The notes under the pieces are model-generated. The model did no database searches, was not told where the DNA came from, and saw only the letters and a list, made by a program, of their open reading frames with translations. From CAYWNA01 sp964459305 (GTDB lineage: Bacteria > Planctomycetota > Planctomycetia > Pirellulales > Pirellulaceae): a DNA stretch of 43,211 nt. How positions within the stretch are numbered: position 1 is the first letter of the stretch; each line of letters starts with the position of its first letter. The stretch lies in contig CAYWNA010000095.1 of assembly GCA_964459305.1 (NCBI GenBank), forward strand, positions 1 through 43,211, given 5' to 3'. The position numbers were made by a program, and so were the translations under genes. Shown here piece by piece: positions 23,537-32,589 of this stretch.

Positions 23537-24483
23537 TTCAGATCCGAACGAGGATTAAGTGGATGGCGCTGGTTGAACTGGCGGACAAGCTCCGCACTCT
23601 CTTCATCAAGCGAGTCGGGTAGCACAATTTGAATTTCTGCGTACAGATCGCCGACGCCGCCACCATTGTTTGGCACGCCCATGCCTTTCAGTCGCAGGCG
23701 TTTTCCGCTGGACGTTCCCGGTGGCACTGTCAGCGAGATTTCTCCCTTGGGAGTCGGGACGTCGACCTTTGCCCCCAGTGCCGCCTCGGCAAGAGTGACG
23801 GGAACCGACACCTCCAAATCGTTGCCGCGGCGGCGGAAGCACGCATGCCCGCCAACACGCACCGTGATCAGCAGATCCCCCGCCGAGCCCCTGGCCGGCG
23901 AAGGTTCTCCTTGGCCACGCAGGCGAATCTTCTTGCCGTCCGTAATGCCAGCCGGGATCTTGACGGTCAGCGTCTCAACCTTGCCGCCAGCACGTCGAAC
24001 GGATAGTTGAGCCTCCCCTCCGGTGACGGACGTATTGAAGGGGATCTGCAGATCGTGAAGCAGGTCAGCACCCCGCGCACGAGCCGGCCTTCGGCGGGAG
24101 CGGCGGCCGGTTCCACCACCGGCAAACTGTTGCAGGATGTCCTCAAAGCCGCCGAATCCGCCTGCACCGCCCCCCTGCCCGAATAGCTCGCTGAAATCGA
24201 CGTCCTGAAAACCCTGGCGACCGCCCTGGAACGTCTGCCAGCCGGGACCGCCGCCGCCCATGGACTCGAAAGAGCTGCCATAGCGGTCGTACTTCTCGCG
24301 TTTTTCCTGGTCGTTCAGCACATCGTAGGCTTGCTGGATCTGCTGGAACTTGTCCTTGGCAGCACGATCGTCCGGGTTCATGTCCGGATGACATTCACGT
24401 GCCAGCTTCCGATAAGCCTTCTGAATGTCGGCTTGGGAAGCGTTGCGGCTGATGCCCAGGATTTTGTAGTAGTCTTCCGCCAT
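23530..24483 (-). CDS. DnaJ/CbpA-like co-chaperone (no zinc finger)
   Basis: The 317-residue type II Hsp40 has a J domain (residues 4-69, HPD at 32-34) that stimulates DnaK ATPase. A Gly/Phe-rich linker follows (about 75-125, GGGGPGWQTFQGGRQGFQ). Two C-terminal beta-barrel substrate-binding domains come next (DLQIPFNTSVTGGEAQLSV; VPTPKGEISLTVPPGTSSGKRLRLKGMG). The CxxCxGxG zinc finger of classical DnaJ is absent, as in CbpA. It is the first gene of the operon leading to rnpA and yidD. Confidence 0.93.
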   Translation of the reverse strand: MAEDYYKILGISRNASQADIQKAYRKLARECHPDMNPDDRAAKDKFQQIQQAYDVLNDQEKREKYDRYGSSFESMGGGGPGWQTFQGGRQGFQDVDFSELFGQGGGAGGFGGFEDILQQFAGGGTGRRSRRRPARARGADLLHDLQIPFNTSVTGGEAQLSVRRAGGKVETLTVKIPAGITDGKKIRLRGQGEPSPARGSAGDLLITVRVGGHACFRRRGNDLEVSVPVTLAEAALGAKVDVPTPKGEISLTVPPGTSSGKRLRLKGMGVPNNGGGVGDLYAEIQIVLPDSLDEESAELVRQFNQRHPLNPRSDLKW

Positions 24484-24676
24484 TTGTTGGTTATTCTACG
24501 GTCTGGGCGGGAATCCTATCAAGCGGCGGCCACTTGTGAACCGTCGATTAATAGGCGTCAACTTTCGCGTGCGGGCTGCGAAAGCGGATAGTCGCCATGT
24601 TCTCCGAACTCGGTGCCCCCCTCGCCGACCTCGGAGAGGACGGCGACAAACTCGACAGCCATTCCTGGGCCGATCC

Positions 24677-26131
24677 TTACCCGCCCTTGAGCCATTGACG
24701 GGCATAACGTTCGGCAAGCATGCGATTGGGAAATTGCCGGACAGCCGCCCGGGCTGCAGACCGCTGTTCTTCGGGGATCTGTTCGACTACCTCTCGACAC
24801 CACCGCTTGGCCTGCTCTGAAGTGTGGAAAACGTTGGCCTCTCGTCGAGCCCGGCGGCCGACCGGTATTGAGATCACAGCGGCAATATGAGGCCAGTCCG
24901 CGAATGGATCATTGTACGGCTGATTCTTCAGATGCAGCACCAGCCGTCGTTCGATTTCCGACAGATCCTCCCCAAAGCGCTCCTTGAATAAGCGAACATT
25001 CTCCGGGATTACCCCCGGCGCCACCGCAGGTCCCAATACCTGCAACGGTTCCAGGTCGCTGAGCCCCCGTACGAACGAGTGGAAGTCCGCACGGTGATTC
25101 AGATTCTTGGCTAGATAGTGCGTCAGAGCCCAAGCAGACGCATAGCCCGTGGACGTCAGCCGGGCGGCGCCGACCGTCTGAGCGACGAGTTCACCGCTGG
25201 GTTCGTCGTTCGACCGGCTCTTAATATACTGCTCCAACTCGAACATCCGCATGTCATTGACGTATCCAGCACCTTTCCATTTCAACTGACGGTCGGTCAT
25301 CGTCGGTGCGAAGAACTCGGCCAATCCCTCGTTCAGCCACATTGGCCAGACGGACAGACGTTGCTGGACGCCAATGTTGTGCAGAATCTGGTGTGCACCT
25401 TCATGAGCGATGGTCGAAATCGACTGCTGGATTGCCAATTCCGGCTTGATCTTCCACATTTCGGATTCTTCGTACATGACGACGCGGTTGGTCAACACGT
25501 TGTAGTAGGCCACGGTGCCTTCCGGCATGCGTCTGTACTTCTGGAACTCGTCGGGTTTGCGAAAGATGATGACTACTAACGGCGTCTCCGGGGCGTTCAC
25601 TTCAATCTTCTGGGCCTGGGCATAGGTCTGCACGCCACGAAACATGGTTTCCAGGATGCGGCTGGTTACCTCGGCAAAGCGATCGCTGCAGTTGTAGACG
25701 AACAGATACCGTCGAGTCTGGCGCGTACCGAAATCCTCAAACCCCGAATCTGCGAGCCGCTGCGCGATGGCGTCTTTCGACAGGGGCTCGAACGGTTGGT
25801 CGGTTGGGGCAACATCGGTGGCCGAACGCGAGACCAAATGGCCGTCGGGCAGCATCACGATGCAGTTTTCGCCCACATTAACGTGCACTTTGGCGACCAC
25901 CGGCTGGTTCAGTTCGTCGCGAGTCAGTACCCGCTGGCCCTCGCCGGACGAAACGGGGCCGGGCGGAATGTCGAAACCGAACGACTTTGGAGTGACGCGA
26001 TAGACAGTGGCATCCTGGGCCGCGCGGGAGGCCCCCGAGAGGTTTGCAGCGAGCGTGATCACCGCGGCGATCACGAAAATGTAAGGGCTTCGGCATGCCA
26101 ACGGACGAAAACTCCCAAAGTTGCAGTGCAT
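24677..26131 (-). CDS. DUF1570-type secreted metalloprotease-like protein
   Basis: The 484 residues start with a signal peptide or anchor (YIFVIAAVITLAANLSGASRA). The central part has a gluzincin-like zinc site: HEGAH around residues 241-245 within 'TIAHEGAHQILHNIG', and 20-25 residues later 'WLNEGLAEFF', where glutamates can be the third ligand. This is the layout of DUF1570 proteins, common in planctomycetes. The upstream 'KPDEFQKYRRMPEG' and the 'ALTHYLAKN' helix also fit. The C-terminal 90 residues are helical and charged. Proteolytic activity is likely from the motif but substrate and location (periplasm or surface) are inferred. Confidence 0.82.
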   Translation of the reverse strand: MHCNFGSFRPLACRSPYIFVIAAVITLAANLSGASRAAQDATVYRVTPKSFGFDIPPGPVSSGEGQRVLTRDELNQPVVAKVHVNVGENCIVMLPDGHLVSRSATDVAPTDQPFEPLSKDAIAQRLADSGFEDFGTRQTRRYLFVYNCSDRFAEVTSRILETMFRGVQTYAQAQKIEVNAPETPLVVIIFRKPDEFQKYRRMPEGTVAYYNVLTNRVVMYEESEMWKIKPELAIQQSISTIAHEGAHQILHNIGVQQRLSVWPMWLNEGLAEFFAPTMTDRQLKWKGAGYVNDMRMFELEQYIKSRSNDEPSGELVAQTVGAARLTSTGYASAWALTHYLAKNLNHRADFHSFVRGLSDLEPLQVLGPAVAPGVIPENVRLFKERFGEDLSEIERRLVLHLKNQPYNDPFADWPHIAAVISIPVGRRARREANVFHTSEQAKRWCREVVEQIPEEQRSAARAAVRQFPNRMLAERYARQWLKGG

Positions 26132-26188
26132 CTTGGTGCTTTCTCTGCGGCGACCCGTGTTGGAGCGAGGATGATGCCGTTTCCCGCC

Positions 26189-28201
26189 CTATTTCCTCGG
26201 TTTCAACTCGTACCGCCGAATCTTTCGGTCCAGCGTAGAACGCTCGATTCCCAGAATCGCGGCCGTGCGGCTCTTGTTCCAGCCTTCGGCGTTTAGCGTC
26301 GCTAGAATATGTCGGCGTTCTACGTCTGCCAATGCCATCGGTTCGTAATTGCTGATCGGCTGTGGTATCTCGCCGGACTCGCTGGCCGGTGCCAGGTTCG
26401 ATAGCGCCAAGTCCTCGGCTTCAATCCGATCCTTCTGCGTCAGCACGACAGCTCGTTCAATGACGTTTTTCAGTTCTCGTACGTTCCCGGGCCAGCGGTA
26501 CACCTGCATCTGCTCCATTGCTGCTGGCGTGAAGCCGCAGATTTTCCTGCCTGTTTCGCTGTTGAAGCGATCGAGGAAATACGCGGCCAGCTCGATCACG
26601 TCCTCGACCCGCTTTCGCAGGGGCGGCACCAGGATCTCGACTACGTGCAGGCGGAAATAGAGGTCCCGACGGAACTTGCCCTCAGACACGTCTTTTTCCA
26701 AATCACGATTCGTGGCGGCGATGACGCGCACGTCGACTTTGATGGATTGATTCCCGCCGACGCGTTCGAAGGGGTGGCCTTCCAGCACCCGAAGGAATTT
26801 TGCCTGGATGGACGGGCTCATCTCTCCGATTTCATCCAGCATCAGCGTCCCTCGATCCGCCGCTTCGAATTTGCCGATCTTTCGTTCGGTTGCTCCCGTG
26901 AATGCGCCCCTTTCGTGACCGAACAGCTCGCTTTCCAGGAGTGTTTCCGACAACGCCGCGCAGTTCAGACAGACGAACGGGCCTTTCTGTCTGGGGCTGG
27001 AGTAGTGAATCGCCCTGGCGACCAGTTCTTTGCCAGTGCCGCTCTCACCACGAACCAAGACCGTTGCCCGACTGGGCGCTGCTTGGACGATGGCCTGTTG
27101 CAGTTTATCCATGAGCGGACTGCCGCCAATGATTTCGCTTTCCGCCCCCAATCGTTGGCGTAGCTGGACGATTTCGCTCTGCGACTGCGACAGGTTTTCG
27201 GCCAGTTCCTGTTGACGGCCGAGGTTCATCAAGGCCAAGGCGAGATTGTCTGCCACGGCCAACGTGAACTCCAGATCGTCGGAGTTGAGAGTCCGATCCG
27301 CTTTGGTGGAATACAGATGGACGAGCCCGATGACCGTATTGCCTGTCCGGATCGGTGCACAAATCACGCTGGTCGATTCGATTTCACCTTTACTGTCGCG
27401 AGTGCCCAGCATGCTGTCGTCCGCGACGTTTCGGGCCAATACGGCTTCGCGTTTGCGGAGTGCCGTGCCGGCAAGGAAACTGGATACAACGTGATAGTTG
27501 GATTCGCTGTCGGTACGCGACGCCACAAGTTCCAGTTCCGAGACGGTCAGATCGTCTTCCGCCTCCCGCGGTCCCACGAATACGCCACCGGCGTTGCTTC
27601 GTGTACCTTCGAACAACCCGTCCAAAGCCAACTTGGCTACCGACTCCGCATCGGTCTCTTTCGCCAAGTTGAATGCCAAGCGGCACAGTTGAGTTGCAGC
27701 TTTGCCCAAGCGGGCCGAACTGGGAACATCTTTCTCAGGCGTCAGGAGTTCCGTCCTACCACGCCGGTCAGTGATTCTTGTTGGCTCGAAGGGACCCAGC
27801 ATGTGCGAATCACTGGTATCGGCGACAAATTCGCCAGCGACCGTCTCTTCCCCTGTCTCGGTGCCCAGGTTCAGCTTGGCGCCGGAATCGGCGAAGGCTT
27901 TCGAAAGGTCATGCACGAACGCCATCTGGCAATTGGCGATCCGGACAATATCGCCCGGTGACAGGGCATGGTCACCTCGCACCAACTGGCCGCCTACCAT
28001 GGTACCGTTGCGACTCTCCAAATCCCGCAGCGTCCATTGGCCTTGCGTCAAAAAGATCTCGGCGTGATAGCGGCTGCAGCGTTCGTCCTTGATCACGATT
28101 TGGCTTGTCGACGCTCGCCCCACCGTCACAGTGCGACCGGGCGTCAGACGGAATACATCCGACCATTTCGTGCCTTCGCGAATGACCAGATAGGCTAACA
28201 C
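26189..28201 (-). CDS. Sigma-54 activator with FHA, GAF, AAA+ and Fis domains
   Basis: The 670 residues comprise an N-terminal FHA domain that reads phosphothreonine (about 20-95: VGRASTSQIVIKD, RYHAEI, ESRNGTMVGG) and a GAF domain (about 155-330). A sigma-54-interacting AAA+ domain follows, with Walker A GESGTGKE near 384, the GAFTGA loop near 431 and TLMLDEIGEM. The C-terminal Fis-type helix-turn-helix is NKSRTAAILGIERSTLDRKI. The intact GAFTGA loop means it can contact RNA polymerase with sigma-54. Signal input is probably a Ser/Thr kinase via FHA and a small ligand via GAF. The start is GTG at 28201 with GAGGAA upstream. Targets are not evident; no clear sigma-54 promoter was found nearby. 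Confidence 0.95.
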   Translation of the reverse strand: MLAYLVIREGTKWSDVFRLTPGRTVTVGRASTSQIVIKDERCSRYHAEIFLTQGQWTLRDLESRNGTMVGGQLVRGDHALSPGDIVRIANCQMAFVHDLSKAFADSGAKLNLGTETGEETVAGEFVADTSDSHMLGPFEPTRITDRRGRTELLTPEKDVPSSARLGKAATQLCRLAFNLAKETDAESVAKLALDGLFEGTRSNAGGVFVGPREAEDDLTVSELELVASRTDSESNYHVVSSFLAGTALRKREAVLARNVADDSMLGTRDSKGEIESTSVICAPIRTGNTVIGLVHLYSTKADRTLNSDDLEFTLAVADNLALALMNLGRQQELAENLSQSQSEIVQLRQRLGAESEIIGGSPLMDKLQQAIVQAAPSRATVLVRGESGTGKELVARAIHYSSPRQKGPFVCLNCAALSETLLESELFGHERGAFTGATERKIGKFEAADRGTLMLDEIGEMSPSIQAKFLRVLEGHPFERVGGNQSIKVDVRVIAATNRDLEKDVSEGKFRRDLYFRLHVVEILVPPLRKRVEDVIELAAYFLDRFNSETGRKICGFTPAAMEQMQVYRWPGNVRELKNVIERAVVLTQKDRIEAEDLALSNLAPASESGEIPQPISNYEPMALADVERRHILATLNAEGWNKSRTAAILGIERSTLDRKIRRYELKPRK

Positions 28202-28528
28202 GGCGATTCCTCAAGGTGGACGAATTCAATCACCATTTATCCTATCAAATACTACCGCACTGTCGTCTCCAGGTGCATAGGGAGCCAATACGGGGGGCAC
28301 CCTTGTTTGAATGCGGTGGTTTCGGCTGCGTGAGACGCAAGTTTTATTGCAAATCTCTAACATCATGGTTATTCTAAGGTTACACGATGCCAAATGGCAT
28401 TTTGATTGTCACATATGTCGAAAAGTCGACTTTCAGCTCATCGCTAGGCCAGATGGAAGGGATTCCGAAGCGAGAATTGGGCATGTTGGTCTGTTTCGGC
28501 GATTCAGGGGTCCCAGGAGCATTTGATC
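28202..28528. other. Divergent intergenic region, activator / DUF1598-like gene
   Basis: There is no gene in these 327 bases, and unlike most gaps here no family palindrome. It is AT-richer in its middle (28320-28420) and has a 14-bp palindrome ATGCCA-AA-TGGCAT at 28387-28400, a possible operator. The AGGAG at 28514-28518 is the ribosome site of the next gene. I looked for a -24/-12 sigma-54 promoter and saw no convincing match. Confidence 0.6.
28387..28400. promoter_or_regulatory. 14-bp palindrome, possible operator
   Basis: ATGCCA-AA-TGGCAT, perfect six-base arms with a two-base spacer, about 130 nt upstream of the 28529 start. A short palindrome can arise by chance. Confidence 0.3.
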
Positions 28529-29902
28529 ATGTTGGATAGAACTGCTTTTCGCATGCAGATCACCAGACTTCTCTTGATCGCATTGGTCGGAGCAATCGTA
28601 CTCGTGCCGGCGCTGACTTCCATGGCCGGCAACTTCGGCACCCAACGGGCTGTCGGTGGGATTGTCGTCGACCCCAATGGAGTTGTCCGACAAGTGACCG
28701 TCGCGGAACAGGTCGAATGGATAACGAGGGTGCGCCAAGACATGGAAGGCGTGGCCCAGGAACTGAACTTGCCCGTGGAATTGCGAAAAGTCTCGCTGCG
28801 GAGTCTGGAGGCTGCTATTGCCGAAGCGCAGGCCAGCGGCCAGACCCAACTCCCAGATGAGGTCAGGTACTTGGCTGGACTTCAGCGGATTCAATTCGTC
28901 TTGGTCTATCCCGAACAGAACGACATCGTTCTGGCCGGCCCCGGCGAAGGTTGGAAACTCGACGACAAAGGCAATCTCGTCGGTGTGACCACGGGGAAGC
29001 CCGTCCTGCATCTGGACGACTTATTGATCGCGTTCCGAACGGCCGAGGCGGCTCGCACCGAGGGTATCAGCGTTTCGATCGATCCTACGCCCGAAGGCGT
29101 ACGCAGATTCGAGCAGTTCATGAAACGACAAAAGACGTTCAACCGTTCGGTCGTCGCAGGATTGGCCGAAGCAATCGGCCCGCAGGCAATCACCTTCACG
29201 GGCGTTCCGGCCGATTCGCACTTCGCCCGCGTGCTTCTGGCGGCCGATCATCGGATGAAGCTGTTGGCCATGAACCTACAGAAGTCGCCCGTTGCGAACC
29301 TCCCAGGGTTCTTGGAGATACTGAAGCAGAAGCGTCGGTTACCCAGCAATGCCATGCCGCGCTGGTGGATGGCCTGCAACTACGAACCGCTGGCTTGCAG
29401 CGAAGATAAACTGGCGTGGGAACTGCGTGGTCCCGGCGTGAAAGCAATGACTGAAGACGAGTTGATCGCTGCGGACGGCACGTTCGAGGGCACAGGGCGA
29501 GCGGACCCGATCGCCAAGCAATGGGCAGACGGCATGACCGATCGCTATGAGGCACTTGCCGAGAAGGACGTCATCTTCGCCGAATTACGCAACGTGATGG
29601 ATATGTGTGTGGTGGCGGCGTTGATCAAGAAAGAAGATCTCACTGGGTTGGCAGGCGTCAATGGTTTTCCGTTGCTTGCCGGCGAGCAGGGCCGTCTGAC
29701 GCCGGAAAAGGGAAAGACCCCCGAAACCCTCTCGACGAAATGCAGCTACCTGAAGATCGGCCGCAACTACGTCATCACCGCTTCGGGCGGCGTGCAGATT
29801 GAATCCTGGGAAGTCGCCAGCAAGACCAAAGTGGACGCGGAAGTAAAGCAGATCCACTCGAAGGCCGCCGCGCCAGCCGATAGCGCCTGGTGGTGGAACT
29901 AG
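28529..29902 (+). CDS. DUF1598-like exported planctomycete protein
   Basis: The 457-residue protein has a hydrophobic signal peptide (about 10-32, LLLIALVGAIVLVPALTSMAG). Its first mature segment, 'RAVGGIVVDPNGVVRQVT', and the following helical part resemble the planctomycete-restricted DUF1598 family. That assignment is from memory of the family pattern and is not certain. No catalytic motif is visible. The ATG at 28529 has AGGAG ten bases upstream; a TTG at 28523 is in frame but too near the ribosome site. It is convergent with the MfnE-like gene, overlapping its end by four bases. Confidence 0.7.
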   Translation: MLDRTAFRMQITRLLLIALVGAIVLVPALTSMAGNFGTQRAVGGIVVDPNGVVRQVTVAEQVEWITRVRQDMEGVAQELNLPVELRKVSLRSLEAAIAEAQASGQTQLPDEVRYLAGLQRIQFVLVYPEQNDIVLAGPGEGWKLDDKGNLVGVTTGKPVLHLDDLLIAFRTAEAARTEGISVSIDPTPEGVRRFEQFMKRQKTFNRSVVAGLAEAIGPQAITFTGVPADSHFARVLLAADHRMKLLAMNLQKSPVANLPGFLEILKQKRRLPSNAMPRWWMACNYEPLACSEDKLAWELRGPGVKAMTEDELIAADGTFEGTGRADPIAKQWADGMTDRYEALAEKDVIFAELRNVMDMCVVAALIKKEDLTGLAGVNGFPLLAGEQGRLTPEKGKTPETLSTKCSYLKIGRNYVITASGGVQIESWEVASKTKVDAEVKQIHSKAAAPADSAWWWN

Positions 29903-30474
29903 ATTCGCAGATTCACCAGACGCACATTCGCGACGTTTCTTGCCGCCTGTGGAAAGTATTGGTCCACGTACCCGGTAATGAAACCCTCCGGCGGCGGATC
30001 GGTTGACTTCAGCAAGACCAGCTCGTCGGCGCGGATCGCTTCGGCCAGTCGAGCCGCGATCGAGTCCGTGGTGACGCTCCACGTGTGCGGCGAGCGATAC
30101 TCGTCCAAGTCGGGCTCCACTTCGCGCATGAAGCGAGCAGGACAGAAAACCATTGGACGACAACCGACGCTGTCACGAAGGGCTGACGTTAGGTCTTCGA
30201 AAGTCACGACCAACTGCGACTCGGGCAGAATCGTCGCGAGCAACTGGGCCGATACGCGCAGAGTTTCGATGCACAGCCAGTGCGAAGTTTCCTGGCCAAT
30301 GGCAAATCGTTCGTCTGCCTCCCGAATCGCATCAGCAAACTTGCCTCCGCCAGCGACCAGGACGTTGTTGGCCGGAGGCTGCGCAGCCAGCCAGCCGCGC
30401 AAAGCCGGCACCAAGTCTGAGAAATCAAACAGGCTGCCACCGACTTTTACCACACGTGCCGGGCAATCATTCAT
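29899..30474 (-). CDS. MfnE-like amino-acid-kinase-fold protein (methanofuran pathway)
   Basis: The 191 residues have the amino acid kinase fold: RVVKVGGSLFD at the N-terminus (ATP phosphate loop), LVAGGGKFAD, 'WSVTTDSIAARLA' and LVLLKSTD. At this size it fits MfnE, which phosphorylates 5-(aminomethyl)-3-furanmethanol phosphate in methanofuran synthesis, better than the larger aspartate or glutamate kinases. The MfnF-like gene overlaps it by four bases (ATGA) upstream, and the MfnD-like ATP-grasp gene comes before that. Context is the main reason for the functional call. The product probably serves a formylmethanofuran-type cofactor for H4MPT-linked C1 transfer. Confidence 0.78.
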   Translation of the reverse strand: MNDCPARVVKVGGSLFDFSDLVPALRGWLAAQPPANNVLVAGGGKFADAIREADERFAIGQETSHWLCIETLRVSAQLLATILPESQLVVTFEDLTSALRDSVGCRPMVFCPARFMREVEPDLDEYRSPHTWSVTTDSIAARLAEAIRADELVLLKSTDPPPEGFITGYVDQYFPQAARNVANVRLVNLRI

Positions 30475-31484
30475 GGTTCGCTTGCCTCACGCAGCAAAAC
30501 CGCCAGCGCATAGGCCGTGGCAGCGCGGGAGATGGCCGGTCCGAGATGATCCGACAACGAAAACACTCGCTCGCCTAGCCCCGTTTGGGACATCACTTTG
30601 CTTGCAAGGAAGTTGCCGTGGCCGGATACGATTACTGCCAGCGGTTCAGCCGGCATTTGCGAGACTACCTGGGTGAACGCTGTTTCGATTGTGGCGGTTT
30701 GAGCATCCGCGACCGAGCGGGCCATTGTCGTCGCATCCGCGTGTTGAAACTGCTCGCAATCCGCACAGATCATTCGACCCAATCGAACGCACGATGCCGA
30801 AATCGTCGCGGGCCGACCGTCTGCGGTTTCGCAGTCCTCAGGCTGTTCAGGCAAATGCCCCAACACGACGTAAGCATCGCGCGTCGTGGCGAACAGCTCC
30901 TGGGCCACCGGGCACATTCGGTTGCGGTATGGCACCCGAGCCGTCACCGCACACACCGGCGTTCTTTCCACGCCGGTGTAAACCAACTCACCGGTCAGCA
31001 GGCGTTCGGTATCGTTCCGGCCGGACGCCATCGGTCGACCGTCGACCAGCGGAATGATGTCACAGGTTGTCGAGCCGATATCCAGGAGAATCGATGCGCC
31101 TTGGCGGGCGTATCGACCGGCAAAGGCAGCCAAAGCGTGCCAATTCGAGGCGGCGGCCAGCATCGGATTGGACATGGCTGCTTCCGGCGCCACCGTTTGG
31201 CCGTCCGTGAGATAAACGACGATCTCTCGTCCGTCTGCCGCTTCGATGACCGCTCCCAGAATGAACCGCACGCCTTCCGCCTTGGAGGAAAAGCAGTCGG
31301 CCAATTCCCCCGTCATCGTCACGCCCAATCGATCCGCGGCTGGCAATTCGGCGATCAACGTGCGTAGCTGCTCGGCCAGTCCTTCCGGCTCTTTCCACAA
31401 CGCGAACGGACGAGAGACGGCAAGGTCCATGCCATCGGAGATCTTCAGATTCGCTCCGCCAATATCAATCGCCAGCCAATTCAT
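30471..31484 (-). CDS. MfnF-like H4MPT-linked C1 pathway protein
   Basis: The 337-residue protein has the ASKHA fold of the hydantoinase/oxoprolinase-like family defined by co-occurrence with tetrahydromethanopterin C1 metabolism. Phosphate-binding motifs are WLAIDIGGANLK (3-14), ILLDIGSTTCDIIPL (about 133-147) and VIVSGHGNFL (about 285). Cysteines in 'CADCEQ' and elsewhere are as in relatives. In methanogens the homologue MfnF joins the furan phosphate to the glutamyl-tyramine part. It is coupled by overlap to the MfnE-like gene and lies 70 bases from the MfnD-like gene. Assignment to the family is strong; the exact substrate in bacteria (methylofuran type) may differ. Confidence 0.85.
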   Translation of the reverse strand: MNWLAIDIGGANLKISDGMDLAVSRPFALWKEPEGLAEQLRTLIAELPAADRLGVTMTGELADCFSSKAEGVRFILGAVIEAADGREIVVYLTDGQTVAPEAAMSNPMLAAASNWHALAAFAGRYARQGASILLDIGSTTCDIIPLVDGRPMASGRNDTERLLTGELVYTGVERTPVCAVTARVPYRNRMCPVAQELFATTRDAYVVLGHLPEQPEDCETADGRPATISASCVRLGRMICADCEQFQHADATTMARSVADAQTATIETAFTQVVSQMPAEPLAVIVSGHGNFLASKVMSQTGLGERVFSLSDHLGPAISRAATAYALAVLLREASEP

Positions 31485-31554
31485 CTCAGTTCAGTGCCAA
31501 CCAGGAAATGGGGTCGGGTGTGACCGTATTGCGCGACAATCCGTGAAATCCGCT

Positions 31555-32577
31555 TCATTTCAAAACAACCCGACCGTCGGCTTCGAATTCTACACGCTTG
31601 TCCGAGAACGACAATTCGGCCGCGCGTCCATCGGCAACCGCCATCATCGCTCCGGCAAGGTTTGTCTCGGCCAGCTGTCGCAACCCGACGTAAGATGTGG
31701 TCAAACGAGGGTTGATTTCCAGCACCACGTCATCCGCACCGTCCGGCGCATCGCCCAATACTAGGTCGACGCCCACGTATCCCACAGCCGGGGGCAGCGA
31801 TGCGATGGCGGCCAGTCCCAGCGCCCCAGCCCGGCTCGACAGCGGTGCATCCAAGGGTGTTTCACCGCCCAGATAGCGGAATCGGCCATCGTCGCTTATT
31901 CGTTGCACACAGGCCAGCAACGCGACATTGCCGCCGGGCCCGCACAAGACGGCAACGCTGGCCGGCATTCCACGGCAGAGCACTTCCAAACGAGCGGCAC
32001 AGTCAGTCGTGTTGATTTCGGATGTCCTGCCCGGTATCAACCGGACGCCCACGGAGCCCGCTCCATCCGGCGGCTTAAGCACGGCGGGATACGGGAAATC
32101 CGTCGGCAACGGCTGACCGGCCTCCAGTCCAACGGCGAAGGGTACCGGCACTCCGCCAGTCCGAAGTCGGTCCTCCGTGCGGTTCTTATCGGCAGCGTCT
32201 CGCACAAACTGAGATGGCGGGCTAAGCAGGCGCGTGTCCGTCGATTCCACCCAAAGGCAACGTTCCAGCAACTGGCCGTCGAACTCCGGCGCGATCAGTA
32301 CCGTCCAGTCGGACTCTGCAGCCAAGTGTCGGATTGCCTGCTGTTCGTCCTGGGCCGAGCGGATCTCGCGGATGTTGCAGTCCGGCAGTGGCAGATCGCT
32401 CAATCGAGCGTCACGCATTAGGAAGACATCGACATTGCGAAGCCTGAGGAAGTCGCGGGCCAGCGCCCGAACCATGGCCGTGCCTTCTCGCAACAAAGAG
32501 CCCGCCGGGACACGAAGATCTCGGCCAGAGAACGTTCCTCCGCCGGTGATGTACTCGTAGACAAAGACGCTGCTCAC
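31555..32577 (-). CDS. MfnD-like ATP-grasp ligase (methanofuran pathway)
   Basis: The 340-residue ATP-grasp protein begins SSVFVYEYITGGG, the opening typical of tyramine-glutamate ligase (MfnD) relatives. It shows ATP-grasp elements: 'YPAVLKPPDGAGSVGVRLI', 'VGYVGVDLVLG' and the metal-binding DVVLEINPRLTTSY near residues 282-295. MfnD adds glutamate to tyramine, the first dedicated step of the methanofuran side chain; bacterial methylofuran uses tyrosine or a variant. The start is taken as GTG at 32577. The frame is open further into a family A palindrome (32590-32654), which would add 18 foreign residues. It is the first gene of the mfn-like trio. Confidence 0.82.
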   Translation of the reverse strand: MSSVFVYEYITGGGTFSGRDLRVPAGSLLREGTAMVRALARDFLRLRNVDVFLMRDARLSDLPLPDCNIREIRSAQDEQQAIRHLAAESDWTVLIAPEFDGQLLERCLWVESTDTRLLSPPSQFVRDAADKNRTEDRLRTGGVPVPFAVGLEAGQPLPTDFPYPAVLKPPDGAGSVGVRLIPGRTSEINTTDCAARLEVLCRGMPASVAVLCGPGGNVALLACVQRISDDGRFRYLGGETPLDAPLSSRAGALGLAAIASLPPAVGYVGVDLVLGDAPDGADDVVLEINPRLTTSYVGLRQLAETNLAGAMMAVADGRAAELSFSDKRVEFEADGRVVLK

Positions 32578-32589
32578 ACGATTCCCATG

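Noticed and set aside
24558..24663. Short minus-strand frame ending PLSQPARES between the dnaJ-like and DUF1570-type genes
   Set aside because: It overlaps the end of the DUF1570 gene, has no convincing ribosome site and no recognisable family.
30585..31367. 260-codon frame opposite the MfnF-like gene
   Set aside because: Antisense to a gene with clear ASKHA motifs; the product is rich in Arg/His/Cys with no domain.
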